From contig CP084620.1 in the NCBI GenBank assembly GCA_025917655.1, positions 2,480,001 to 2,544,000 on the forward strand: a stretch of 64,000 nucleotides of DNA, written 5' to 3'. This DNA comes from Chlorella sorokiniana. Taxonomy: Eukaryota; Chlorophyta; Trebouxiophyceae; Chlorellales; Chlorellaceae. Below, piece after piece: positions 44,348 through 55,341 of this stretch (position 1 is the first letter of the stretch; each line of letters opens with the position of its first letter). Both the position numbers and the translations under genes were made by a program. A model generated the notes under the pieces. It was not told the origin of the DNA, did no database searches, and worked only from the letters and a program-made list of their open reading frames with translations.

Positions 44348-45926
44348 TCACTTCACCACGGTTGGCACCAGCGTCCACGCAATGGCCGACTGCGCTGCGC
44401 TGAGGCACTGCCGGCAGCTGGCCTCCAGCGAGGGACCCAAGCCGTCGACGGTGAGCAGCGCAGCTCCAGAGCCTGCCAGGCGAGCCGGCCGCAACTGGCT
44501 GGCCTGCTGCCGCAGCCTAGCGCGCTCCACGCGCGCCCCAACGTTCTGCCCCGCGACTGCGGCAACCCAGCAGGCAACACCGCCACGTCAGCAGCAGCAC
44601 ACAAAGGCAGGCAGCGCGGCAACGATCAGGAAGGAACAGAGGAGGGGCAGAGGCCACGGCAGGCCACAGCCACGGCCCGGCAGGCAGCGCTGGCAGCGAC
44701 ACAGGGCGGCGACTCACTTGCGCCCGCTACGGTCAGCAGGATGGCCCACTTAGGCATGAGCACCGCCTTGCGCAGCATGGCCACAAAGGGTATGGTGGCA
44801 TGCACGGCAAGGAACCACTCCGGAGAGAACTTGCGGGTGTGCTCGCGCCACGCGCCGCATGGCAGGTTGGCTGCTATCGCCGTCCCGCCCATTGCCAGCG
44901 CGCGGATGGGCAGGGCCTGCGGCCGCAGCTCGCGCACGGGGCGCAGGGCCGCCACCGCAGCGCGCATCTTGACGATGGGCGCGGGGCAGGACATGTGGCC
45001 GCCGGCCGCCAGCGGAATGAGGCCCCCCAGGACGTGTCCCCAGCCGCGGCCGCCCTGCGGCGAGGCGCCCAAGCCACGGACGCTTCTCATGCTGCCACCG
45101 GAGGAGCGCCACGGGCTGCGGCCGCTGGTGGCGCCGCTGCGCTGGGCGGCGCCGCCGCTGCGCGGGCCGCCGCCCGGCTCGCCGCCCCTGACTGGCTCGC
45201 CTGGCTTGCGCTGCTGCTGCTGCTTGCCGCGCTGCTGCTGTTTCTTGGCACGTGGCGTGCGTTTGAAGAAGTTACCTGCATCGGGCTGCAGAAAGGGAGG
45301 GAAAGGAGCGTGCAAGTCAACACTCGCGCTAGGTGGCCAGGCTGTTAGGTAGGCGTTCCACAAGGTATCAAGTGCAGCTTGGAAGTGGCGAGCTGGAAAC
45401 GGATAGTGCACAGAAACCACGGCAAGGAGAGCTCACCGTGAACCCAAAGCCGGAGAGGCTCATTGACGCGAAGGGCGCGCGTGCGAGGGCAGGCGGCGCG
45501 GGTGGCAGAAGGGTGGCGATGTACGGGCATTTGGTCGCGGCCTGTGCTGGGACGGATGGCGACGACCTGCTACTGCTGCTGCTGTCTGTCGCGCTTCCTG
45601 ATGCAGCAGACTGGGCAGTGGCAGCAGTGACCTGTGTTGCAGCTGCATGAAAAGGGCAGCTTCGCGAGGGCGTGGCTGTAACAGCGTCGCCAGAAGTTGC
45701 CCCCATGAAAACGGCGCAGGGGCACAACGCCGCCGGGGCCGTGAAAAACGCGCAGCGTGGCTGCAAAGCTGCTCATGCCGTCCTCCTCCAGCAGCACTGG
45801 CCCCGCCGAGGCGCGGGCGAAGGGATTGGCGGCCAAGTTGCGTGCATATGCCTCGCCCTCCCTTGCCCCGACCAGGGCCAGAAAAGGGCACCTCCTGACA
45901 GCAGATGAAAGCGGGTCGCCTGCCAT
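44348..45926 (-). CDS. Unrecognised protein with CPFL motif and C-terminal membrane segments
   Basis: I do not recognise the family. ATG 45926 starts MAGDPLSSAVRRCPFLALVG, then EGEAYARNLAANPFARA and a segment ending FHGPGGVVPLRRF. After an uncertain junction, exon 2 (44718-45285) begins at a CTGCAG acceptor with a Lys/Gln/Arg-rich stretch. It continues with a Gly/Pro/Ser-rich region and a conserved-looking part: GHMSCPAPIVKMRAAVAALR, FSPEWFLAVHATIPFVAMLR and MPKWAILLTVAGA. Its donor is AA-GTGAGT. Exon 3 (44348-44556) joins in phase to give IAGQNVGARVERARLRQQAS and ends AIAWTLVPTVVK. Two hydrophobic segments around WFLAVHATIPFVAML and WAILLTVAGAIAG suggest a membrane protein or amphipathic hairpin. 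The exon 2-3 junction in phase supports a real, expressed gene. Confidence 0.65.
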
Positions 45927-46258
45927 GGCTGCAGCAGGCCCCGTAGAGCTGGGGTTGAAGGCAAGATATGAGGTGAGCCCGACGGCGGGCTTGTGAGCGG
46001 GCAGATGATATCCAGGTCTACGCAACAGCGCGAGTTTGCAGGAAAGAGGGGCTGGAGCTACTCGTCACAGCGCGTGCTGAGAGCGCTCATTGGGGGCCTT
46101 TTCTGCATGAGGCTGTGGGTTCACTGAACTTCTTTGATATTCATTGCAGGCCATTCTGATCAGTTTTCATTGCACATATCACCAACAGGGCGGCTCAGGG
46201 TTTAATTGGCCAACCCCTGCTCGGGGCCAAGTATCGAAAGGTTGACGGGCCTTTTGCG
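45927..46258. promoter_or_regulatory. Divergent promoter region
   Basis: About 330 bp between the start codons of the CPFL-motif gene (minus) and the ACT-domain gene (plus). It should hold both promoters. It has an AT-rich part around 46,100-46,200; no specific element could be assigned. Confidence 0.45.
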
Positions 46259-48482
46259 ATGTCGGCTGCAGTCAAGCCCTGTGTGTGCCGTCCCGGGCGC
46301 CCAATCGCCACCTGCAAGCCGGCAGCTGTTGCACGGCAGCAGCGGCGGCAGCCGTGGCACGCGGCACAACGCCGTCGCACCGCGGCCTCAGCGCAAGAAG
46401 AAGTTGAGGGCGCGTACTGCATGCCCGCCTTTGTGACGGCAGGTGCGGCTGGGGGGCACACCGCCGCTCAACCTGCGTGCAAGCTGGCGGCTGGCCGCTG
46501 CACGTGCCGACCCCCGCCCCGCTCCCGCTCGCAAATGCAGACAACGAGCGCAGCAAGTGCTTCACGGTACTGGACGTGGAGGTCGGCGACTACCCGGGTG
46601 CGCCGCTGCCTGCGGAATGTGCTGGCCAGAGGAATCGCGGCACAGCGGGGCCCGCCGGGCTCCCAGCCGCCCGCCCGCCACGCCAGCTGCGGCTACGGGC
46701 CCCCGCCACATTGAGCCTGCCCCCTTCTTTCTTTACCCCCAGGCCTGCTGCGCGTGCTGTCCTGGTGCCTCAACGGCCTCGACGTGGTGGCACAGAACGC
46801 CGTCATGCGCACCTCAGACGACGGCAACGCCCACAACACCTTCTGGCTGACTTCGCGGTCGGGCAGCAAGCTGTCAGACGCGGCGGCCGACCTGCTGGCG
46901 GAGCGCGTGCGCGACTTTGTCATGTGAGGGGGAGGGGCAGCCCGGCTGCCGGGGCACAGGCGGCGGGCTGGGGCGGACGCGCTCGCGGTGTCTGCTCTCC
47001 TTCAATGCATGCGCTCTGGGCTTGCAGACCCCTTTCCACCTTGTGTCGTAAGGAAACAGCTTGCTGCACCTTCGAAAGGGGAGGGGCGCGGGGGGCCCGG
47101 CCGATCCCTGCTGGCAGCTGCCGGCGGCAGTTCGTCATCTCCTCGCCCGCCAATTGGCCCGTGACCTCTCATCCTGTATCGCCTGTCCCGCCTGTTTCCG
47201 CAGGTACTGCTCCCCGACGAGAGCGCAGCCCGGAAGACCGAGTTCTGCGCGGGACCCATCCACATCTCCAACAGCGAAAACGAGCGGTACACAGTGGTGG
47301 GTTGCTGGCGGTACATGCGCTGCCCCCGCGGCGGCCACGGGTGCAGCCCTGGAGAGGCGACGACCCCGCTCCTCCCCACACCAGTCACCCACGCAAGCGG
47401 CCTGAGTCACCCTCGGGCTATCCTGAACGGTTGACTGCAAGCGCCAGGCTGCTGCGCCCTTGCACCCATGCACGCCTGCTGCGCGTCCCCTGGCCCCGCT
47501 GCTGCTGCAGCTCACTGTGCAGGAGCCACGCCCCACCCCCGGCTTCCTGCTTGAGGTTGTTTCGGCGCTCAGGCAAGCACGCCGCCGCCCCTCGATGTCC
47601 CACTGCTGCCGACCAACCCTTGCTGGCTCCTGTCTGAGACGTGCTGGCTGCGTGCCTGGACCCCCTCTGGCTTGCCCCGGGGGTGGATAGCCACATCTAT
47701 GGCACACCCGGCGTGGATGTGCCCGCTTGTTTTGTCCTGCAGCTTGCCCCTGCAACTCTCTGCCTCTTCTGGCCGGCCGCGGAGGCAAGGCCGTGCTGCG
47801 GCTGCTGACTGCTGCGCCCTCCCTGCGTGCTGCCGCTGCAGCGGCTTGAACGTGTGCATCCAGCAGGGCGTTGTGCAGGGGGCCGGCTGCGACGACAAGC
47901 CGCCGCTGGGCGGGCAGGTGCGTGTGGCGCGGCAGCGGGACCACCAGCAGCGCCTCTCCCCACAGCATCCTTGCTGCCCAACCCCCAAACCTGGTTGGGC
48001 ATCGTGGGCGCTCTGAGCATGTTGTTCCAGGCCAGGCCAGACATGCGCCTCCCACTGGGCCCCCCCAAACTCCGCCTTGTGCCCGCGGCTGCAGCTGGAC
48101 GAGCAGCAGCTGGACAACAGCCCCTGCCTGCAGGCGCAGCAGGCGCTGGAGGGACGCACCTTCAAGTTCTGGCTGAGGGGCAGGTGCGACGCCGCCCGTC
48201 GCTGCCTCTGCTGCTGAGACGCCGCTCAATTCGCATCCTCTCGCCGCCGCCAGCTGCCTGCCGTGACGGTGCGGGCTTCCCGTGCTGCTGCCGCAGCTTT
48301 CGCCGGGAAGCCTAGCCCACACTTCAAACCTGCATCACCCTGCCTCGCCTCTTCCGCAGCTCCGGCGGCAAGCTGGACTACAGCGGCATGACGGCGCTGG
48401 TGTACACGCTGAGCAGCGTGCTGGGCTACCGCAGCCACCCCACGGTGCCCCCGATCAGGAGATGCTGCTCAGCGCGCGGTGA
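46259..48482 (+). CDS. Plastid double-ACT-domain protein (ACR11/ACR12-like)
   Basis: ACT domains bind amino acids. Plant ACR11 is a plastid regulator linked to glutamine metabolism; this is the nearest match I recognise. ATG 46259 starts an Arg/Ala/Gln-rich transit-like segment. The first ACT domain reads KCFTVLDVEVGDYPG, then LLRVLSWCLNGLDVVAQNAV and HNTFWLTSRSGSKLSDAAAD. The second follows HISNSENERYTV, reading LTVQEPRPTPGFLLEVVSAL, SGLNVCIQQGVVQ, FKFWLRG and LDYSGMTALVYTLSSVLGYR, ending DQEMLLSAR with stop at 48480-48482. The VSAL-SGLN junction uses a GC-AG intron whose phase fits exactly. Two short C-runs (47212-47215 and 48448-48452) each lack one base relative to the conserved frame. 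Confidence 0.82.
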
Positions 48483-48695
48483 GCGCGGCGGCGAGCGGAG
48501 CTGCAGCCAGCCGCCGACAACTCTACGTTGGTGGGAAGCGAAGGGAACCCCGGCTGAGGGCGTGCTCCCCAATGTTCCAATCTTTTCCCTGCACCCTGAT
48601 CCAGACCCCTTGTTTTCAAGAATGCCTGCCCCTGTACCACTATAACGTCGCTCACGCTTGCTCATACTTAGATCAACATGCACACCTTCCTTGCG

Positions 48696-49904
48696 TCACT
48701 GCTGCCTGTGGTTAGTTATTGCAATACTCGTTGATACATGGTGCCCGTCTTCCGAGATCAAATGGTGTGGGTTGGCATGGGCAGGCCGCCCGCTGGCGGG
48801 CAACAGCGGCGCCCTACAGCCGGGCGCCAGCTGTGGCGCGGGCGTGAGCCCCTCGGCAAAGGTGGGGATGGAGGCGGGTGCGGGCTCGGCGCGCGCCCAC
48901 GGCTCTGTGGCCTGCAGCACCTCCCAGTAGGGGTCGTCCAGCACCAGCTTCCCGCTGGCTTCCTCCCGTCGCAGCTTGCCCAGCTTGCCCAGGAAGCCGG
49001 CGTGCACTCGCATCGTGTTTTTATCGATCCAGTCCGCCAGCTCCTCGCCCTCCAGCTGCGTGTCGAGCAGCGGGGGCGCAGGATGCGGCGCACGTTGTAG
49101 TACCAGCCCGCCTCCCGTTCCCCCACATCTCGGAAGGGTCTGCCGCCACCTGGGGCTCGTTGCGCAGCCAGTCCCAGTTCAGCAGCTGCGGGGAGGAAGG
49201 GGGTGGGGGGGGGGGGGGGTATGCATTGTTTGTTATCTGGGGGGCTTTATGCTGACGACAACGCAAATGCTGGCAAGCCCGCCGGGCGGGTGCCAGGCAG
49301 CGCGCGCGGCCCACAGCGCTGGGCCGCAGCGGTGCCTGCAGCCCACCAGGAAGAAGCCGCCGTCCTTGTCGTCCCACATGATGCACCGCTTGTCGTACTC
49401 AAGGCAGAAGCGATCCATCTGCGGCGGGGAGGCGGGAGGCAGCGGCGCGGCAGCCGGGCAGCGGCGGCAGGGTCGGCGGCACACCAGCATTTGCGGCCTG
49501 AGGATGCAAGGGGTGCTTTAACTTGAGACGCTCCCTTCCGCTTCTGTAATTTCAGGGCTGCACTGCAGGAGCGGCCCCGGCCCCTGCCACTTCTGCCAAC
49601 CCCCACAGCAGACGGCGCCTCGCCTGCTTGATGCGCTCCTCGGGCCAGTCTGGCACGGTGCCCTTCATGCGCGTCAGCATAGCGGACATCTGGGCATCCA
49701 ACTCAGCCTTGTGAGCCTCCCTCTTCTTGAGAACCTCTGGGTCATTTGCCCTGCAGAGGCACGTGGGCTGCGGCTGGGCCAGGCTGACCACCTGCAGCCC
49801 TGGCCAGAGGGGCGGCGCTGCGTGCCCCGATTCCGCTGCGCAACTTACGCCTTTGCATAGAAGTTTTTGAAGTCCTTGGCCTTTGGCGCCTCTGGTTCCG
49901 ACAT
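48696..49904 (-). CDS. Conserved protein of unknown function
   Basis: I cannot name the family. ATG 49904 starts MSEPEAPKAKDFKNFYAKA with a clean GTAAG donor. Later exons give DPEVLKKREAHKAELDAQMS, MKGTVPDWPEERIKQ, MDRFCLEYDKRCIMWDDKDG then FFLV, LLNWDWLRNEPQVAADPS, AGWYYNVRRIL, LDTQLEGEELADWIDKN and LVLDDPYWEVLQATEP. The protein is soluble-looking, charged and rich in Trp/Asp/Tyr, with no membrane segment or transit peptide. Its last exon has a Pro/Ala-rich tail to the stop at 48696. Two G/C runs (49120-49124 and 49072-49076) each need one more base to join the obvious frames. Compact exons with strong splice sites argue for a real gene. Confidence 0.65.
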
Positions 49905-50787
49905 GCCGCCCGCTGTTGCTCGATGGGGCGCCTCAGAAGACGAAGGGTGCCTTGGCCGGCGGGGGCTTAGTGCTCGGCGCACGCCAACCAAAGCGATACG
50001 CACACTGGTACAGACCAATGTGCAGTCTGTTCTTGACTAAAGTATTTTCTCTATGCGGCAATCGTGTACTGCTGGCGGCACCCTCCCGTACTCTGCGAGC
50101 AAGGCTGGGGTCAGCTTCAAAGAGCCTCAGACACCTGGAAATGTCTGCCACGCACCTCACCTACATGCACTTAGGTTTGCAGAAGAAGCCGGCAGCGCAG
50201 CATTTCCAAGCAAGAGGAGCAACGCCATGCCATGCAGGCGCTCCCCCCCCCCAGTGCGCTGCCCCGGGCGCCGTCCCTTCGTATCTCTTTCTTGCTTAGG
50301 CCCATATATGTGGCTGTTCAGCCTCCTCCCAGTGCATTGCGTGCTTTCAGGGCTTGAAAAGCATTGCAGCAGGCGTGGCTGCAGGCGTGGCCAGAGGGCC
50401 TTGCCACGTGGGCGCCGCCCTCTGGGCGCTGCCACGCGATAGCAGATGGCGTAGGGGGTGGCTCTGTGAGTCGCTTGTTCTGCCACTGTGCCGATAGCTA
50501 TGCGTGTCAGTTGTTTGCAAGGAAGGCGTGATCTTGTGCCAAGGCAGGGGCCAAGAGCAGGCATCTTGCTGGCCCGCTTGCTAGACTAGCGGGCGTCACA
50601 AGAGCATGGGTTGAACCGTTGCATATATGATGACATGGACTTATCGGCAGGGGTGCAGGAGGCAAGCCAGCTCAGTAAGGGGCGGTTGCGGCTGCCGCCA
50701 CTTCGGCTTCAAAATGCAGGACATGCTGATCAATCAGCCTTCGGTTTGCCTGGGCCTGCTTAACTGAGGACTGCATTCATCATAAGT
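49905..50787. other. Intergenic region
   Basis: About 880 bp upstream of the conserved unknown gene, leading into the repeat block. It contains the promoter of that gene. No coding signal or RNA gene was recognised on either strand. Confidence 0.45.
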
Positions 50788-51199
50788 GTGTTCAGGGAAG
50801 TGCAAGGCATGCGCAGCAGGCCCCATTCATGCAACCGCCCTGCCGCCAGGTGCGAGGGCATTTCGTGGGGGAGAGCATTTCGTGGGGCGAGGGCGTTTCG
50901 CCCGGCCTGCTGGGACCGTCCCAGGCATTCTTCCGTGACTGATACCATCTTGTGTGTGTTCAGGTAGGTGCAGGGCAGCGCGGCAGCATGCGCAGCAGGC
51001 CCCATTCATCCAACCGCCCTGCCACCAGGTGCGAGGGCATTTCGTGAGGGGAAGGGCGTTTCGTGGGTGAGGCGAGGGCGTTTTGTTGCCCGGCATGCTG
51101 GGGCCCTGCAAGGCTGTTTGAATGTGACTGATATCCTGTGCTGTGTGTTCAGAATGGTGCAGGGCAGCGCGGCAGCAGGCGCAGCAGGCCCTGTCCATC
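50788..51199. repeat. Tandem repeat, units of about 170-190 bp
   Basis: Each unit starts GTGTTCAG, then a GCGCAGCAGGCC block, a CATCCAACCGCCCTGCC block, CAGGTGCGAGGGC(A/G)TTTCG with one or two more TTTCG steps, and a GC(C/A)TGCTGGG block ending in GTGACTGATA. Units begin at 50788, 50956 and 51145; the third is cut short where it meets the duplicated coiled-coil gene segment at about 51200. A fourth, dispersed copy lies at 56676-56775. Confidence 0.85.
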
Positions 51200-51328
51200 C
51201 AGTCTGTGCATCCCCGGTAATGCGCCTGCCCCTCCTGTGCCTGCCAAGCTCGCTGCAAAGTTGCAAGCTCACCGTAACTCCACAGCAATGTAAAGCGCGG
51301 TGCCTCTAACGACCAGCAAGCAGAGGTG

Positions 51329-52041
51329 TTACAGGCCGTCGTCGGGCTTGTGCATGAGAATGATCTGATCCACCTTTGCTTGCAGCGTGTCTAATCGCCC
51401 ATTAAGCTTCGTGTCCTTCTTCTTCATGCTGGCCTTGACCTCCCCCAGGCTCGTCTGCACACCAGCGATGTTGAGATCCAGGCTCGCCTGCACACCGGTG
51501 ATTTTCAGACCCAGGTTTGTTTCCACGGCTTTGAGCTTGGTATCCAAACTCGCATCCAAAGTTTTGATGCTGCACCCAAGCTCCACCAACTTCATCAACA
51601 CGTTGAAGGCGCCAATCACCCCCGCCACAAGGAGCGATGCCACCAGGGGAACGCTCACTTCCCGCCAGAAGCCCTGCACAATGGCAGTGGGTGCAGTTGA
51701 GGCAGGTCACTCGGGCATGCCAGCAAACACACAGAACCAAGAGGTCAGCTTAGGCCACTCAAATGTGTGACCAACATGCAACAGGAACCAAAACTCGCCG
51801 GAAACTCCCAGAATGGGCGGCCACCATCGCCGCTGCTGCCGCCGCCACTGCCGTCGCCGCTGCCTCCTCGTCCACCGTTGCCGCCGCCTCGCATGCTGCC
51901 TCCCTCCGTCTGGGGGCGGCCAAGGCAGCTGTGGGGGAGCGGGACGCGCCCGCCCTGAGCCACCGCGCCCGACGACATCGCCGGGCGCCTGTGGCTCGCT
52001 GACAGCGGTGAAACCGGCGCTATACGGGGCAAGGCATGCAT
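51329..52041 (-). CDS. Coiled-coil membrane protein, copy 1 (lineage-specific family)
   Basis: Not a family I recognise. ATG 52041 starts MHALPRIAPVSPLSASHRRP, leading to a Gly/Ser/Asp-rich low-complexity part and GRPFWEFPASFG. An intron then ends at a strong TTGTGCAG acceptor near 51671. Exon 2 reads GFWREVSVPLVASLLVAGVI (hydrophobic, probably one membrane span), followed by a regular coiled coil of repeated segments (KLKAVETNLGLKI, VQASLDLNIAGVQTSLGEVK, LNGRLDTLQAKVDQI). The stop TAA lies within CTGTAAC and overlaps a polyadenylation-type motif. A near copy is at 55342-56061. The intron donor is uncertain, so the exon 1 frame may be wrong; exon 2 is the better supported part. Confidence 0.5.
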
Positions 52042-52717
52042 GATGAACAAGTGTACAACCTAAGACGCGTCACAGACATATATGAGGGCAGGACGCGTCG
52101 TCATGACGACGAGACGCGCAGCAGGGCGTTGGTGCAGGGCGCCAGAACTCCTTCCTCCCGGAAGTTCCCTCCTTGATGATTGAACGATTGCCGTCCGAGG
52201 CCAGAACCCCAAGAATGCGTTGTGGCGGGGTACCCAAAGACTGAGGGCGAGCTCACGACCGTCAATGCAGATTTAAACCGTGCCGTATGAAGGTGAACGT
52301 TTTCGAGGCCAATGCAGCCCAACAGCTCCATCTCTTCTAAACCTGGCCTGCCTCCCTGCTTGCTGTCCCAGGTGCTTGTTAACGCATCAGGAAAGCGTGT
52401 GAAACGGTGGAGCTGCCCAACAGCCTGATGGGCTCCTGGCAGCGCAGGATGGCGTGGCCGGTGATGCCGCCGACAGGCGCTGCAGGCTCTGTGCACCTCC
52501 TGGCACCACTACCTAGTTGACCTGCCTCAGGCTTTTGTTGGGGCTGGTCGCACGTTCATTGATTGTTTATGCGATGGATTGATGCGCTTGTGCACCGAGC
52601 TATGCTCAAGCCGTGGAGCAAGGTCTGCATCCGTCTTGCCTCACCACTGCGTCTCGCTGCTGCTGCTGGGGCCTATGTCAGGTGAGCGCAGGACGTATCG
52701 CGCTGCTTTATAACATC
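52042..52717. other. Region between coiled-coil copy 1 and the dehydrogenase
   Basis: Upstream flanks of both divergent genes. The first 60 bases (to about 52,100) still belong to the segment duplicated at 56,040-56,120. The remainder is single copy. No separate gene was recognised. Confidence 0.45.
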
Positions 52718-54280
52718 ATGCAGCAGGAACAGTCGACGTGGGCAAGCCACCTTTTGGCGCTGCCGCGCTCTTTGCCCGACTTGCCTTGCCCTGGCTCGGG
52801 CGTGGCCCCTATCCCTGCCCCCGTCTACGTCCTGTTTGGTGCCCGTGGCGGTATTAGCAGCTCCCTTGCCGAGCTGCTGGTTGCCCAGCCCGGCGTGCGG
52901 CTGCTATTGTCCGGGCGAAACGCTGAGAAGCCGGCGGCGCTGCAGTCTGACGCGGCGGCGGGGGCCACCGAGGTGGCCACGGCCGCGGCCGACCCCTTGG
53001 ATGTGCATGCGGTGGATTAGGTCATTTCGGAGGCGGTGCAGCGATACGGGCGGGTGGAGGGCATCGCCAACTGCGTGGGCAGCGTGCTTTTCAAGCCAGG
53101 TGCGGCTTGGGGAGCCAAGCCCGCTCGTCGCCGGCTCTCACCAACAGCTGGCTTTGCATGCCGCCACCCTAGACTGGGTCGCACCTCCCATCACTACACT
53201 TCCTGGCCCGTGCAAGCATATGCTCCTGAACAGCGGCCCCCGCAGCCTCGCTGCCTCATCATGCCCTCCCCACCTAGACCCAACATCTGCTCCTGCCCTG
53301 CCGCAGCCCACAGCACCAGCCTCGCCGAGTTTGAATTCGTGCTGCGCACCAACCTGCTCTCCTCCTTTGGCATGCTGCGGGCGGCGGCCAAGGCCATGTC
53401 CCGGCCCGCCAACGGCGGCGGCTCCATCGCACTCTGCTCCTCGGCGGTGGCCTGCCACGGCATCGCAAACCACGAGGCAATTGCTGCGGCCAAGGTGGCT
53501 GGGCAGGGGTGGTGGCGTGCGCTGTGGAAGGTCATGTGCAGCGCTTGGGAGCAGGGTGGCGGGCTCTACAGCAGAGGTCCGGCTGGTGGGGTGGCAGAGC
53601 TCAGCAGAGTTTGCGTACCACCGGAAGCGGGGGCAGGCCGAACAGGAGCCACACAAGAGGGCAGCAAGCTGGTCCTGTGAGGCTTATTCTGTGCAAACGG
53701 AACGCTCCCATGTTCGCCTTGCAGGGCGGCGGCGCGGCCATGGGGCTGCCAGCGGCGGCCACCTACGCCCTGCGCAACGTGCGGGTCAACTGTGTCGCGC
53801 CAGGGCTGACCCTCACGCCGATGACCCACACAGTCACAGGTGGGGCTTCTGCCGCCTTGCTGCTGCAGCTGTCGATGGCCTCTCGTCCTGATGTGTTGCT
53901 CCCTGCGTGCCTGCTTCACGTGCGCTGCGGTTGGCAGCCCCGCTGCCTAACCCGTGCACCTAGCTCGTGCGCTAGGCGATGGTCTGGGCCCCTCTTGCCA
54001 TCGCCGCCATCGCCGCTGTCAACCTTCTCCACACACAAACACACACGTATATGCACGCATACTTGCCACTCCAACAACTCTCCGTCCCCCCACCCACCCA
54101 CCCATATGCAGGCAGTGAGGCGGCCCTTATGGCCAGCACAGCACTGCAGGCGCTGCGCCGCATCGGCGAGCCCCAAGAGGTGGGCCCGCCCTCGCCTTCC
54201 TGCTGGACCCCCGCAACTCGTTTGTGACGGGGCAGGTGCTGGGGGTGGACGGCGGCCTGGGCTGCCTGCGGCCAGCGTGA
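52718..54280 (+). pseudogene. Short-chain dehydrogenase/reductase (SDR) gene with an in-frame stop
   Basis: The first exon shows the SDR Rossmann start, PVYVLFGARGGISSSLAELL, and LLLSGRNAEK, then RYGRVEGIANCVGSVLF. A TAG at 53018-53020 interrupts the frame (DVHAVD-stop-VISEAV). Later exons give FEFVLRTNLLSSFGMLRAAA, the NNA-region equivalent GSIALCSSAVACHG, NHEAIAAAK at the catalytic-loop position (no YxxxK tyrosine), VRVNCVAPGLTLTPMT, and a last exon [18 protein letters not shown], which then loses frame by one base compared with the copy at 56458-56628, ending at 54278-54280. Either this is a decayed gene or two sequence errors are present. The missing tyrosine is shared by some SDR proteins in phototrophs, as far as I recall. 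TGTAA occurs at 54389-54393. Confidence 0.7.
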
Positions 54281-55217
54281 GCTGCGGCGGCTGCGCATCG
54301 CCACACAGCGGCCTGGCCGTTCGCCCTCACGGTCAGGACTCGTGCCTGGACTGAGCATGGCTTGTACACCTGTTTCCTTCCTTCACAATGTAATCCAAGT
54401 GCGCTTCATGTGCAATGAGACCTGGAAGGGGCAGGCCTGGTGGACGTGGTGGATGCTGAGCTGGCGTCCAGGTGGACAGTGGGCAGTACCTGCGGCATTG
54501 CACGTCGCGGTGCTGCCGGGCTGGCCAGGCTCTTGCCTGCAGCCTCTGCGGGATGCACGCATGTTCATTGCATGGATGCTCATGCAGGACTGCTCTCTCC
54601 CTGCCTCGCCTGCCCTACAGAATCAGCAGCCTGCCGCCGTGGCGCCCCGCGCCGTCAACGGCCACGTGTCGCTGCTGCTGCAGGCGCCCCGATGAGCTTG
54701 ACGACGGCAATGATGCGGCAGCAGCGAAACCGAAAGCAGCGAGCGCCCTGTGATCGCGCAGGGATGCTTCACGTGGAACTTGCACCTCGCCGCCCGCCGC
54801 CCGGTCTGGGCCGACGAACGGCTGGAGCTGGTGGTTGCTGGCAGGGAGCAGGTGCTGCGCCCTCTCTGCGGGGCGCAACTGACTTCATTGCATTGACTGT
54901 TGGGCAGCTGCGAGTTCAGGGGGCTGCCTCATGCTGGCAAAGGCTCGGTTGCATACGCAGTTGCCTCAGTTAAGTCTCCGCTGCACATTCTGCCGCCTCT
55001 CAGGCTGGTGCGCATATATGCCTCTAACAGACGCACAGGGCTGGGACAGGAGAACAGGGTGCTTGGGACCACCACTGAGGACGAGGAGTTGAGATGGCAG
55101 CAGCAGCAGCAACTGATCAATGCCATTGAATTCAGTGGTTCCCCGCGGGCGCTGCCACCATCCCACAGAGCGGTGTTAGAATCAGAACAGAGACTGCATG
55201 ATCTGCCGTTGTCGCCC
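54281..55217. other. Spacer after the dehydrogenase, possible unassigned coding fragment
   Basis: Contains the 3' flank of the SDR gene. Around 54650-54895 two short plus-strand frames (NGHVSLLLQAP and CFTWNLHLAARRPVWADERL) look slightly protein-like but are in different frames and have no matching start or splice pattern that I can support. I do not call a gene. Confidence 0.4.
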
Positions 55218-55341
55218 CAGTCTGTGCATCCCCGGTAACGCGTCTGCCCCTCCTGTGCCTGCCAAGCTCGCTGCAAAGTTGCAAGCTCACCGTGACTTTG
55301 CAGCAAAGCGCGGTGCCTCCAACGACCAGCAAGCAGAAGTG

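Noticed and set aside
47135-48322. Minus-strand open frame of 395 codons
   Set aside because: It is antisense to the ACT-domain gene, whose exons and splice sites are clear. The translation has no recognisable features.
50788-51199. CRISPR-like repeat array
   Set aside because: Units are 170-190 bp, imperfect and without short spacers of even length, and the genome is eukaryotic.
54640-54900. Possible small gene with CFTWNLHLAARRPVWADE
   Set aside because: The protein-like pieces are in different frames, with no supported start, splice sites or stop pattern. Kept only as a note on the spacer.
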